Assembly (NCBI GenBank): GCA_965279195.1
Contig: CBDIHP010000018.1
Coordinates: 15,255 to 79,254, forward strand
Origin: CBDIHP01 sp965279195
GTDB taxonomy: Bacteria; Planctomycetota; Planctomycetia; Isosphaerales; Isosphaeraceae
Length of the DNA stretch: 64,000 nt
Reading direction: 5' to 3'
Shown here: in pieces, positions 36,382 to 45,537 of the stretch
Position numbering within the stretch: the first letter of the stretch is position 1
How the letters are laid out: each line of letters starts with the position of its first letter
Notes under the pieces: model-generated
Told to the model about the DNA's origin: nothing
The model's input: only the letters and a program-made list of their open reading frames with translations
Database searches by the model: none
Made by a program: the position numbers and the translations under genes

Positions 36382-36479
36382 GGTGTGGTGGCCGCGTCCT
36401 CGCGGCCTCGGCACCAGGAGCAGGCCCCGATCAGTGATATCCGTCTGTGCGGAGGCCGTGGGACGCGGCCACCACACCC
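36381..36479. repeat. Palindromic repeat family C (GGGTGTGGTGGCCGCG)
   Basis: Left arm 36381-36413 and right arm 36447-36479 match as an inverted repeat over about 33 bases, the outer 19 perfectly. A half copy lies at 38671-38710. It sits between convergent genes and could also terminate transcription. Confidence 0.65.
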
Positions 36480-36498
36480 TGCGGAAGGCCATCGTTCC

Positions 36499-37773
36499 CT
36501 ACCGCTCCAGGATCCCGGGCCTCGGGATGTTGAAGCCCTTCACCTGAACGTCGAGCTTGGGCCAGTTCTGGGCCTCGGTGACGACCTCGAAGCCCCGGCC
36601 GTCGATGGCGACGGTGTCGCTCGAACGCGCGGGCCCGACGCTGGGGGACCAGGAGATCGCCGTGTGGTTCGGCAGGGGCATGCCGCTCTCTGGGAGCAAG
36701 GGCTCCTCGCGCGGGGCGTAGCCGATCAGGTTGCCCTGGTAATCCAACGTCCACTCGTGGGGGAACCGGAACTTCTGGTAGATCCGGCGCGCCCGCTGGT
36801 AGACCTCGGCCACGGTCCGGCCGGGCCGGGAGAAGAAGATGAACGTAGCGTCGACCATCGCCGCGACCGAATGGGCGGCGCGATGCTCGGGATCGACCTT
36901 GCCGAACGACACCGTGCGCGAGACGGACGCGCACATCCCGTGGCGTCGTCCTGTGGCGGTGATCGTGGCAACCTGCTGGATCTGGAACGACTTGAACGTC
37001 GGCTGGCGATAGCGGGCCAGGCGGCCGTCCCCGGCCACGCGGAGGTCGACGGGCACGATCCCCTCGCGGAGCAACCTGTGGGCCAGGTGGCCGGCGACGT
37101 CGGCCTCGGTCTCGCCCGGCAGGAAGTTCCGGGCGGTGGCCTCGACGGCCAGAGTGAGCGAACGGCCCAGTTCGCGGAGCCTCTGGCGCTCCAGCGACGT
37201 CAGGGGACGGCGGAGGGCCCGGATCCGGTCGGCCTCGAACGCCAGCGACGGGCAGCCGAGGTCGGCCGCAATCCGCTTGCCGTGGCAGAGCTCGGCCAGG
37301 ACGCGCCGGCTGTCCTCATGCCAGGGGCGTTCCTTGAGCGTGAAGCCCAGCCCGGCGAGTTCCTCCTCGAAGATCCTCGGACTCTGTACGTTGTCGGTGA
37401 TGACCGCCCGCGTGGTCTTGTTCACGTAGATGAGGGCCGACGCGCCCTCGGAGGCGAGGTCGGACGACAGGTCGCCGCCGCAGGTCAGCCAGGCCACGGA
37501 GTCGGCCCGCCCGAGCAGCACGCCGTCGTACCCGTTCGCCTTGAGCATGCCGATGACCCGGCGGTGCTTCTCGTCGACGTCCTTGCGCCGGGCGATCAGA
37601 GCGACGTCGGCGTGGTCGGCGAGCGGATCCGCCAGCGGCGGCAGGGAATCGGCATCGGGGCGGTCCCCTGCGGTCTCCAGGACCCGATCGGCGGCGACCG
37701 CCGCCATCGGGGGCAGGGAGTCGGGGTCGAACGTCGGGGCGCCGAGGGCGGTGAGTTCCAGTTCGGACGACAC
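36499..37773 (-). CDS. M24/creatinase-fold protein lacking metal ligands
   Basis: 424 aa. N-terminal creatinase-like domain (about 60-200) and C-terminal pita-bread domain (about 205-424), with family-like RLRELGRSLTLAVEATARNFLPG, FPHEWTLDYQGNLIGYAPRE and MPLPNHTAISWSPSV. Where active enzymes have the Asp pair (D..G....y.sDxtRT), it reads MCASVSRTVSFGKV, so the first metal Asp is missing. Probably non-peptidase or a changed activity. Divergent from a response regulator gene. Confidence 0.7.
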   Translation of the reverse strand: MSSELELTALGAPTFDPDSLPPMAAVAADRVLETAGDRPDADSLPPLADPLADHADVALIARRKDVDEKHRRVIGMLKANGYDGVLLGRADSVAWLTCGGDLSSDLASEGASALIYVNKTTRAVITDNVQSPRIFEEELAGLGFTLKERPWHEDSRRVLAELCHGKRIAADLGCPSLAFEADRIRALRRPLTSLERQRLRELGRSLTLAVEATARNFLPGETEADVAGHLAHRLLREGIVPVDLRVAGDGRLARYRQPTFKSFQIQQVATITATGRRHGMCASVSRTVSFGKVDPEHRAAHSVAAMVDATFIFFSRPGRTVAEVYQRARRIYQKFRFPHEWTLDYQGNLIGYAPREEPLLPESGMPLPNHTAISWSPSVGPARSSDTVAIDGRGFEVVTEAQNWPKLDVQVKGFNIPRPGILER

Positions 37774-38277
37774 AGGGCGACTCCCCTTCCGCGCCCGGCA
37801 CGCCGCCCATCCGCCCGGGCCGCCATCGCCGCGAGGGGCGGCGGGGCTGGCGATGAGGACCGGGCTTGACCGAATGGGACGGGGCGGAGGAAACCATCGG
37901 GGCGAGGCATGCAGGCGACCGCGAACGCGGCGCCTCCTCTTCTCATCGTTCCGTCTGAGGATGCGAATTGCAAGCCGTCCGGCCGGGGATTCCCGCCCGG
38001 CCAGCCCCTACATTCGTCACGGACGACCACGGCGGGCGTTAACCTGACGGGACATGCGACGACCCGGACCACTTGGCCCCGGACTTGCTTGTAGTCTTGC
38101 TCAGGACAGAAATCGCCTTTCCCAGTCGGCGGGCACCGGGTTGCTGCACCCATGGAAACGTGGTGGTATCAAGACGATTTTGTTTCACAGGATCTGGATG
38201 TAACGGCCATGGAAATCCGAGAAAGACCCCGTCGCTGGCAGGATGGATCGACCGTCGCGACCAGGGAGGATCGATCG
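37774..38277. other. 500-base divergent intergenic region
   Basis: Lies between the M24-like gene and the response regulator. No gene is supported. The 38075-38130 part is moderately AT-rich and holds a possible weak promoter (TTGCTT, 17 bases, AGAAAT). ATGs at 38152 and 38212 are in frame with the response regulator but give extensions unlike the family. Confidence 0.4.
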
Positions 38278-38664
38278 GTGTCGCTGAAGTCGCCGCAGAC
38301 GTTGCGGGTGCTGCTCGTCGAGGATGCTCCGTTCCTCCGCTACGCCTTCGGTCGGCTGCTCCGACTCCAGGGGTTCGAGGTCCGCGAGGCGAACCACGGG
38401 CTCGACGCCCTGGCCTGCCTCGATGAGTACCGGCCTGACCTGGTGCTGACCGACCTCATGATGCCCGTCATGGGCGGCGTCGAGCTGATCGCCCGGGTCC
38501 GCGCCCACCCCGATCACCGCGACATTCCCGTCGTGGCCATCACCGCCGACGCCACCAAGCAGGCCGAGGACGCCGCCCGCGCCGCCGGCGCGTCCGACGT
38601 CATCACCAAGCCGATCGACCTGCCCGTCCTCCTCGATCGGCTCCGGGACCTCGTCGGCGAGTGA
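38278..38664 (+). CDS. Single-domain response regulator
   Basis: 128 aa from GTG 38278, which has GGGAGGA seven bases upstream; longer starts exist but add non-conserved sequence. Receiver features: LLVEDAPF, acceptor Asp in LVLTDLMMPVMGG, the conserved Thr/Ser in VAITADAT, and Lys in VITKPIDL. No output domain, so it probably acts by protein contact, like CheY. The cognate kinase is not adjacent. Confidence 0.85.
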   Translation: MSLKSPQTLRVLLVEDAPFLRYAFGRLLRLQGFEVREANHGLDALACLDEYRPDLVLTDLMMPVMGGVELIARVRAHPDHRDIPVVAITADATKQAEDAARAAGASDVITKPIDLPVLLDRLRDLVGE

Positions 38665-38670
38665 CCCGTT

Positions 38671-38710
38671 GGGTGTGGTGGCCGCGGCCTCGCGGCCTCC
38701 GCACCATCCT
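38671..38710. repeat. Half copy of repeat family C
   Basis: GGGTGTGGTGGCCGCG and the following GCGGCCTCCGCACCA match the left arm of the 36381-36479 element; the right arm is missing. Confidence 0.5.
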
Positions 38711-38802
38711 GTTGAGCGGGCCGAGCCACCCCGCGCGTCCATTGTTCTCGTCGGTGCGGAGCCCCGCGTCCCGCTGGCCCGCGAGGCACCACAGCCGACT
38801 TC

Positions 38803-40026
38803 TTACCTCGCCGCCGAGGTCGACGTCGCGGTCTCCGGCTTGTTCGCCGGGATCGGCAGCGAGGGGGCCGAGCTGGCCGGGGTGTGGGTCAGCAGCTCGG
38901 GGAGCTGGAAGGCGTGGTACGGCTGGGTCACGGCCGGGTCGCCGTCCTTCGAGGCGTTCGCGACCCAGAACTTGCCCGTCCTGGTCTCGAACAGCACGCT
39001 ATGCAGGTTCGACTTCATCGCCACCGGCCGGCTCATCAGCTCGCGGGCCGAGTCGGCGTCGAATTTGCCGTGGTCCGCCTTCACTCGCCTGACCAGTTCC
39101 TTGTAGCGATCCCCGGCCGACAGGAGCACCGCATCCTTCACAGGATCCGGCAGCTTGGGGTTCGACTCGCCCATCGCGACCGTGAAGAAGGTGTTCCAGG
39201 ACGCCTCCATCCCGATCCCCTGGCCGGTCTTGCCGTCGGCGATCACATAGTAATATTCGCAGGTGCGGGGATTGTTCTTGAAGATCGACACGGCCTTGTC
39301 GAGGGTGTCGGCCTCCTCGAGCGCCATGCGGACGAGCAGCGCCATGGGGACGCCTTCCCAGTGGCCGAGGCCCTTGCCGCCCATCTCGCCGATGGAGACC
39401 TGCTTCGCGTTCATGCCGGTGACCGAGCCGATGAATCCGGCGTAGGTCACGTTCACGAACGGGATCTTGCCGGCAGGCTCGGCGACCGTCAGGATCGCGT
39501 GCTCCTGGAGCCTCCAGTCGCAGCCGTAGTCGAGGATCCGGCCGTGGTAGAGCGTGCCGTCCTTCGTGGCCGAGCCGCTGAGCGCGAACCCGGAGCAGTG
39601 GAACAGCTCGGGGATGAAGTTCGCCCGGACGATCTCCTCGTAGGTCATCCCGGAGCCGTCGGCCACGCCCTTGAGTTCCTCATAGAAACGCGCGGGCGCG
39701 TACTGCTTCTGACGCTCGGCGATCGTGGTGATGAGCCGCTTGGGGTCGATGGCGATCCCCTTGACCAGCTCGGCCTTGAACTCCTTCGCCTTGACGTCGA
39801 AGAGGTAGCGGACGTTCTCGCGGATGTGCTCCTTGAGCAGGGCCCCCTGCTGGTAGCCCATCTCGTAGGGGGTCCCCTTGACGTGGAGGACGAGGTAGCC
39901 GTCCACCTCCTCGAGGAACCCCTGCCCGCAACGGGCGACGGTCTTCGTCTCGGCCCGGGCGATCGTCGCCGAGGCCAGCAGCACGAACGCGGACAGGAAC
40001 GAGAGCCAACGGCAGGTCAGGCGCAT
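38803..40026 (-). CDS. Exported C45-family (acyl-CoA:6-APA acyltransferase-like) hydrolase
   Basis: 407 aa. Signal peptide to about residue 25 (ATIARAE). Peptidase C45 / phospholipase B-like NTN hydrolase features: KGTPYEMGYQQGALLKEHI, then HCSGFALSGSATKDG with probable autocleavage nucleophile Cys144, then HGRILDYG and IGSVTGMNAKQVSIGEMGG. Members self-cleave and hydrolyse amide bonds; the substrate here is unknown. Signal cleavage implies action outside the cytoplasm. Confidence 0.85.
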   Translation of the reverse strand: MRLTCRWLSFLSAFVLLASATIARAETKTVARCGQGFLEEVDGYLVLHVKGTPYEMGYQQGALLKEHIRENVRYLFDVKAKEFKAELVKGIAIDPKRLITTIAERQKQYAPARFYEELKGVADGSGMTYEEIVRANFIPELFHCSGFALSGSATKDGTLYHGRILDYGCDWRLQEHAILTVAEPAGKIPFVNVTYAGFIGSVTGMNAKQVSIGEMGGKGLGHWEGVPMALLVRMALEEADTLDKAVSIFKNNPRTCEYYYVIADGKTGQGIGMEASWNTFFTVAMGESNPKLPDPVKDAVLLSAGDRYKELVRRVKADHGKFDADSARELMSRPVAMKSNLHSVLFETRTGKFWVANASKDGDPAVTQPYHAFQLPELLTHTPASSAPSLPIPANKPETATSTSAAR

Positions 40027-40097
40027 GGGCGAAACTCCTGGCTCGGGCGGCCGGCATGGTCATCGCCGGCATCGTGTTGGATTCACAACCCTGGATG

Positions 40098-40126
40098 ATC
40101 CTACCACCCGCCCGACCCGCCGTCAC
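40098..40126 (-). promoter_or_regulatory. Possible promoter for the C45 gene
   Basis: Minus strand: GTGACG (40121-40126), 17-bp spacer, TAGGAT (40098-40103), 71 bases upstream of the ATG. A moderate match only. Confidence 0.35.
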
Positions 40127-40142
40127 TTCAATCCGCGGGGCG

Positions 40143-41213
40143 TCAGGGGGCCAACCAGCGGGCGAACCAGTCGAGCGCCTTCTTGCGCTGGGGGTCGGTG
40201 ACGGCGTGCCCGGTCTTCGGGGCCACGTCGATCGCCAGCTTCTCCTCGCAACCCGCGTCCTTGTAGGTTTTTCGGGCCGATTCGAAGGCGAGTGTCGCGC
40301 CGTCGAGCGGGCAATTCGGGTCGAGTTCGCCGTTCAGGATGAGCAGGGGACGCCCGGCGAAGAGTCGGATCATGCTGGGGCCGTCGTAGCGGTCGAGGAT
40401 GCCGGGGATGACCCTGTCCCAGAGCGCCTCGCAGACGTCACGGTCGACCTTGTTCTTGCCGAGCGCGCGGGCGGCGGACTCGTGGGCGTCGGCGATGGTC
40501 CTGGCGCGTGCCTGCCAGCGGTCGTGGTCGAGGCCCCAGCGGAAACTCTGGACGGCGATCGCCGGGACAGTGACCCTGATCCGCTCGTCGACGGCCGCGC
40601 CAAGCCAGGCCTCGATGCCCCCCTTGCTGGTGCCGATCACGCCGATCCGGTCGGGCGCGACGTCCGGGCGGGTCTGGAGATAATCCACCGTGCGCCAGAG
40701 GTCCCAGCAGGTGTCGTAGTAGAACGGGTGCTCCATCGGCTCGCCGGCGGGCGTCTTCCAGGCCCGGACGATCGCGGCGTTGTACTTCGCCGTGTCGGCC
40801 TCGCCGCCGATCCGCTCGCCGTGGTATCGGCCGTCGATGGCGACGCCGACGATTCCCCGGTCGGCGAGGTCGTCGAGCCAGCCCCGCATCTTCTCCTTCG
40901 ACCCGCCCGTGCCGTGGAGCACGATCACGGCGGGATGCCGGCCGGCGGCGGATGGCCGCACGATCAGCACCGGGACGCGTTCGATCGAACCGTCGGCCTT
41001 CTTCTCGGACGCGAAGCTCAACGTCTCGACCACACGCCCTTTCGGGTCGAGGGTCGTCTGCCCGGGCCGGACGTCGGGCGCGACCTTCGGGCGGTCCAGC
41101 AGCTTGAGGAACGAGGCCTTGACCTCGGCGGGGGTGGGCGAGCCGACGGGGAGGGCGGGCCGGGGCGCCTGTGCGGGCAGGATCGCCAGGAGGGCGAGGA
41201 GCAGGGCGGGCAT
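40143..41213 (-). CDS. Exported alpha/beta-hydrolase (acetyl xylan esterase / DLH-like)
   Basis: 356 aa from ATG 41213, giving a short signal peptide (ALLLALLAILPAQAP). Oxyanion motif VLHGTGGSKEK, nucleophile elbow GTSKGG, acidic residue near LNGELDPNCPL and His in TGHAVTD complete a catalytic triad. A DGRYHGER motif resembles peptidase S9/acetyl-xylan-esterase relatives. Substrate unknown; the enzyme is predicted extracytoplasmic. Confidence 0.82.
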   Translation of the reverse strand: MPALLLALLAILPAQAPRPALPVGSPTPAEVKASFLKLLDRPKVAPDVRPGQTTLDPKGRVVETLSFASEKKADGSIERVPVLIVRPSAAGRHPAVIVLHGTGGSKEKMRGWLDDLADRGIVGVAIDGRYHGERIGGEADTAKYNAAIVRAWKTPAGEPMEHPFYYDTCWDLWRTVDYLQTRPDVAPDRIGVIGTSKGGIEAWLGAAVDERIRVTVPAIAVQSFRWGLDHDRWQARARTIADAHESAARALGKNKVDRDVCEALWDRVIPGILDRYDGPSMIRLFAGRPLLILNGELDPNCPLDGATLAFESARKTYKDAGCEEKLAIDVAPKTGHAVTDPQRKKALDWFARWLAP

Positions 41214-41392
41214 CTCGGCGGGCTCCGGTCGGGATGGGGCGGCGTCGCGACGTTCCTGTCGCGGCGGCCATCCTACGGGACCGGGCGGGGCGGTTCCAAG
41301 GTCCGGTGCCGGGGCACGAACCCGGCGCGCACCGTCCAATCGAGGCCGACGTGCCCGTCGACGAGTGTCTCGGCCGGCCGGGCGACGAGGAG

Positions 41393-41572
41393 TTAGCCCG
41401 CGAAGCCGCTGTTCACGGAGTTCAGCGCGGTGTTCACGCTGTTCCCGAGCTGGCCGACGACGATGTAGAGGGCCAGGGCGATGAAGCAGAGCATCAGGAC
41501 GTACTCCACCATCGTCGCGCCTTCTTCGCGGTCGCTGAGGAATCGGAGGATCTGCCGCTTGGCGTTTTGCAT
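41393..41572 (-). CDS. flp: Divergent Flp-type pilin
   Basis: 59 aa. The leader ends in REEG, with predicted cleavage G|A, then ATMVEYVLMLCFIALALYIVV with Glu at +5. It differs from the other five pilins in the helix and tail (NTALNSVNSGFAG), so it is probably a minor or specialised pilin. It is separate from the tandem cluster at 44.2-45.4 kb and on the other strand. Confidence 0.88.
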   Translation of the reverse strand: MQNAKRQILRFLSDREEGATMVEYVLMLCFIALALYIVVGQLGNSVNTALNSVNSGFAG

Positions 41573-42037
41573 TCGACTTCCCGAGAGCGTGGGCCTGTTC
41601 CGTTCGGGGGATGGGACATCTCCGCCCTGCTAAACATTAGACGGGGAATGCCCGGGAATCGGACAGCGCCGGGCCCCGGTCGTTGTCCTCCCTCAACGCC
41701 CACCCCGACACTCCCTCGCGAACACTGTTAATCCGCTCGGACAGCCCATCCCGAGCCTCTCGATCGCCACGGCCCGCGATTCGTCACAAGCCCTACAAAT
41801 TGAGCCACTTACAGCAATCCAAGGGTCCACCAATGCATGCAACCCATCATCCAGTTCATGTCTTTTGAAGGGAACATACCAGGGGCCGGCCGAGCGCGCC
41901 CCGGCCTGAACGCTCGGGAAGGGGCCTGCTCGGTCCCGGGGGCCGTCGGGGCGATTCCCCGGGCGGGCCCGGCGTGGTAAGATAACGCTTTGGCGCGGTG
42001 TTTCCCCTGGCTCGCGAGCGAGAAGGTTGCGTTGAAC
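41573..42037. other. 465-base divergent region between the minor pilin and guaA
   Basis: No gene supported. An unusually AT-rich patch lies at about 41720-41870, including an imperfect inverted pair GTTCATGTC / GAACAT; it may hold the pilin promoter. Near guaA the sequence GGTAAGATAAC (about 41976-41986) is a possible -10 without a clear -35. Confidence 0.4.
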
Positions 42038-43600
<1,563 letters not shown>

Positions 43601-43646
43601 TCGCGCGACGCCCGCCCGGCCCCACGCGTCGGGACGGAGCCGCCAG

Positions 43647-43992
43647 ATGAGCACGACGCTCAAGTTCGTCGGGTTGCTGATCGTCTCGAACACGTTCATG
43701 ACGATCGCGTGGTACGGGCACCTCAAGGACAAGTCGAAGCCGATCGTGTGGGGCGATCCTCCTGTCGTGGGGGATCGCCCTGTTCGAGTACGTCTTCCAG
43801 GTGCCGGCGAACCGGATCGGCTCGGAGGAGTACAGCCTGACGCAGCTCAAGATCACCCAGGAATGCGTCTCGCTCCCGGTGTTTCTGGTCTACGCGTTCG
43901 TCTCATTCCGAGACGTGCCGAAATGGAACACGCTGGTGGCCATGGGACTGATCGTAGGTGCTGTCTATTTCACGTTTTGGGAGAGATCGTAA
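43647..43992 (+). pseudogene. DUF486 (DMT-like) small membrane protein, one frameshift
   Basis: The first half (MSTTLKFVGLLIVSNTFMTI...) and second half (VPANRIGSEEYSLTQLKITQ...) match a DUF486 protein of about 114 aa but lie in different frames. Removing one G from the GGGG run at 43750-43753 gives AILLSWGIALFEYVFQVPAN in continuous frame. This is either a recent single-base insertion or a sequencing error. Confidence 0.78.
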
Positions 43993-44212
43993 GTGTCACA
44001 GGCTAACGAAGGTGAACAGCGCTAACCCGCACAAAAGCGGCGAATCGTGTCTCCCGGCGGCAACGCATCGACGAAATTGGCGGGGAGCACTGTCCAAGAA
44101 GGGAAAACCCCAGCATAAATGTCCCTGTCGAGCGGACGACGGACGTCACAAAACGCCCCCGGCCCCGCTCTGAGGGAAGACGACTGGTAAACGATCCCCC
44201 TGGGAGTGCCCG

Positions 44213-44386
44213 ATGAAGCGCATGCGGAAGATGCTCGCCGGCCTGGTTCGCGGTGAAGACGGCGCCACCATGGTCGAGTACGGCCTCATGGTCGCCCTGA
44301 TCGCCGCCCTCTGCATCGGCGTCGTCACCACCCTCGGCCAGAACGTCAACACCAAGTTCAATTCGGTGAAGACCGCGGTCGGCTGA
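44213..44386 (+). CDS. flp: Flp pilin, tandem copy 2 (variant leader)
   Basis: 57 aa. The leader MKRMRKMLAGLVRGEDG differs from the other copies, but from EDGATMVEYGLMVALIAALC onward it is the same; the tail is NVNTKFNSVKTAVG. The 90-nt core (44255-44344) is identical in DNA to the next two copies, including silent positions. First gene of a four-pilin array; GGGAG lies upstream. Confidence 0.92.
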   Translation: MKRMRKMLAGLVRGEDGATMVEYGLMVALIAALCIGVVTTLGQNVNTKFNSVKTAVG

Positions 44387-44549
44387 TCCCGCCGCCGTCC
44401 CCGCCTGACCCGGACCCGCTCCGGGCCGCAGAACGGGCCCGCCCCACTCGACACCGGCCTCCCCCGCGGACGCCGGCACGTGGAAGGTCCGCGCCCGCAT
44501 CCCGCCCGATCCTCGCCCCGTTCCCCGACCCCCGAAAGAGAGACATCCG

Positions 44550-44723
44550 ATGGCCAAGTTCCTCGCCACCGCCAAGTCGTTCCTGGTCGAAGAAGACGGC
44601 GCCACCATGGTCGAGTACGGCCTCATGGTCGCCCTGATCGCCGCCCTCTGCATCGGCGTCGTCACCACCCTCGGCCAGAACATCAACAGCAAGTTCAACA
44701 GCGTCGCCAGCGCCGTCGGCTGA
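44550..44723 (+). CDS. flp: Flp pilin, tandem copy 3
   Basis: 57 aa; leader MAKFLATAKSFLVEEDG, core as in the other copies, tail NINSKFNSVASAVG. The gene differs from the next copy by one base in 174 (AGC for ACC, Ser for Thr). GAAAGAGAG lies upstream of the ATG. Confidence 0.92.
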   Translation: MAKFLATAKSFLVEEDGATMVEYGLMVALIAALCIGVVTTLGQNINSKFNSVASAVG

Positions 44724-44725
44724 GC

Positions 44726-44804
44726 GATCGATTGCACCATCCGACTGAACATGTTTTTTCTTCACAACATCATGTTCTGCCCGATTGGATGGATGCAATC
44801 GATC
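44726..44804. promoter_or_regulatory. Long imperfect hairpin between pilin copies 3 and 4
   Basis: GATCGATTGCA at the left pairs with TGCAATCGATC at the right; inner CCATCC pairs with GGATGG, and GAACATG with CATGTTC around a T-rich loop. It starts three bases after the stop of copy 3. It could act as a terminator, a processing site or a 3' protector that sets relative pilin amounts. Confidence 0.55.
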
Positions 44805-44863
44805 TGGCGAGCACCGGTCCCGAATCCCAACCCGAATCCCCAACATCCCAACCGGAGAGTCCC

Positions 44864-45037
44864 ATGGCCAAGTTCCTCGCCACCGCCAAGTCGTTCCTGG
44901 TCGAAGAAGACGGCGCCACCATGGTCGAGTACGGCCTCATGGTCGCCCTGATCGCCGCCCTCTGCATCGGCGTCGTCACCACCCTCGGCCAGAACATCAA
45001 CAGCAAGTTCAACAGCGTCGCCACCGCCGTCGGCTGA
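44864..45037 (+). CDS. flp: Flp pilin, tandem copy 4
   Basis: 57 aa; same as copy 3 except Thr for Ser near the end (NSVATAVG). GGAGAG lies upstream. Predicted CpaA cleavage at EEDG|ATMVEY. Its near identity in DNA to copy 3 implies very recent duplication or gene conversion. Confidence 0.92.
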   Translation: MAKFLATAKSFLVEEDGATMVEYGLMVALIAALCIGVVTTLGQNINSKFNSVATAVG

Positions 45038-45196
45038 GCCACGCTCGCCGCCGTCGCCGACCTGAATCGATAGCCGGGACCGCCACCCCAGCCGACGGAG
45101 CAGCACCTACGTCGAGGGGACGCCCACCGGCCCAGTATCGCCGAACGATCGCATCCCCATCATCGCTTCGCATCTTCCGGAACAGGAGAGTCTGAG

Positions 45197-45370
45197 ATGG
45201 CCAAGTTCTACACCGCCGCCAAGTCGTTCCTGGTCGAAGAAGACGGCGCCACCATGGTCGAATACGGCCTCATGGTCGCCCTGATCGCCGCCCTCTGCAT
45301 CGGCGTCGTCACCACCCTCGGCCAGAACGTCAACACCAAGTTCAACAGCGTCGCCACCGCCGTCGGTTGA
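45197..45370 (+). CDS. flp: Flp pilin, tandem copy 5
   Basis: 57 aa; leader MAKFYTAAKSFLVEEDG and tail NVNTKFNSVATAVG. In leader and tail it is closer to the distant copy at 6455-6628 than to its tandem neighbours. Upstream CAGGAGAG resembles the ribosome site of the 6628 copy (CAGGAGAGAG), so the similarity extends into the leader region. Confidence 0.92.
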   Translation: MAKFYTAAKSFLVEEDGATMVEYGLMVALIAALCIGVVTTLGQNVNTKFNSVATAVG

Positions 45371-45396
45371 TCTTTCTCGCCCGCGAGCGGAACCCA

Positions 45397-45437
45397 CGGT
45401 CCGCAGCCGCACCCTCCCGGGTCGCGTCTGCGGACCG
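45397..45437 (+). terminator. Terminator-like hairpin after the pilin array
   Basis: A perfect 10-bp stem CGGTCCGCAG / CTGCGGACCG with a 21-base loop, 26 bases after the last pilin stop and before the convergent ubiB gene. Confidence 0.55.
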
Positions 45438-45537
45438 TCTCATTGTCGGGCCCGCTCTTGCCGACCGAATTCGTTGATACGATCGGCGATCCATCTCCCA
45501 CATACCATCATTTGAAGATAGTCCGCGATGGCGAATC

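Noticed and set aside
41790..41830. Sigma-54 type promoter upstream of the minor pilin
   Set aside because: A GG element is present but the GC element is not at the right spacing, so I do not call it.
43740..43760. Programmed frameshifting in the DUF486 gene
   Set aside because: The GGGG run lacks a convincing slippery heptamer and downstream structure; a simple indel or sequence error is more likely.
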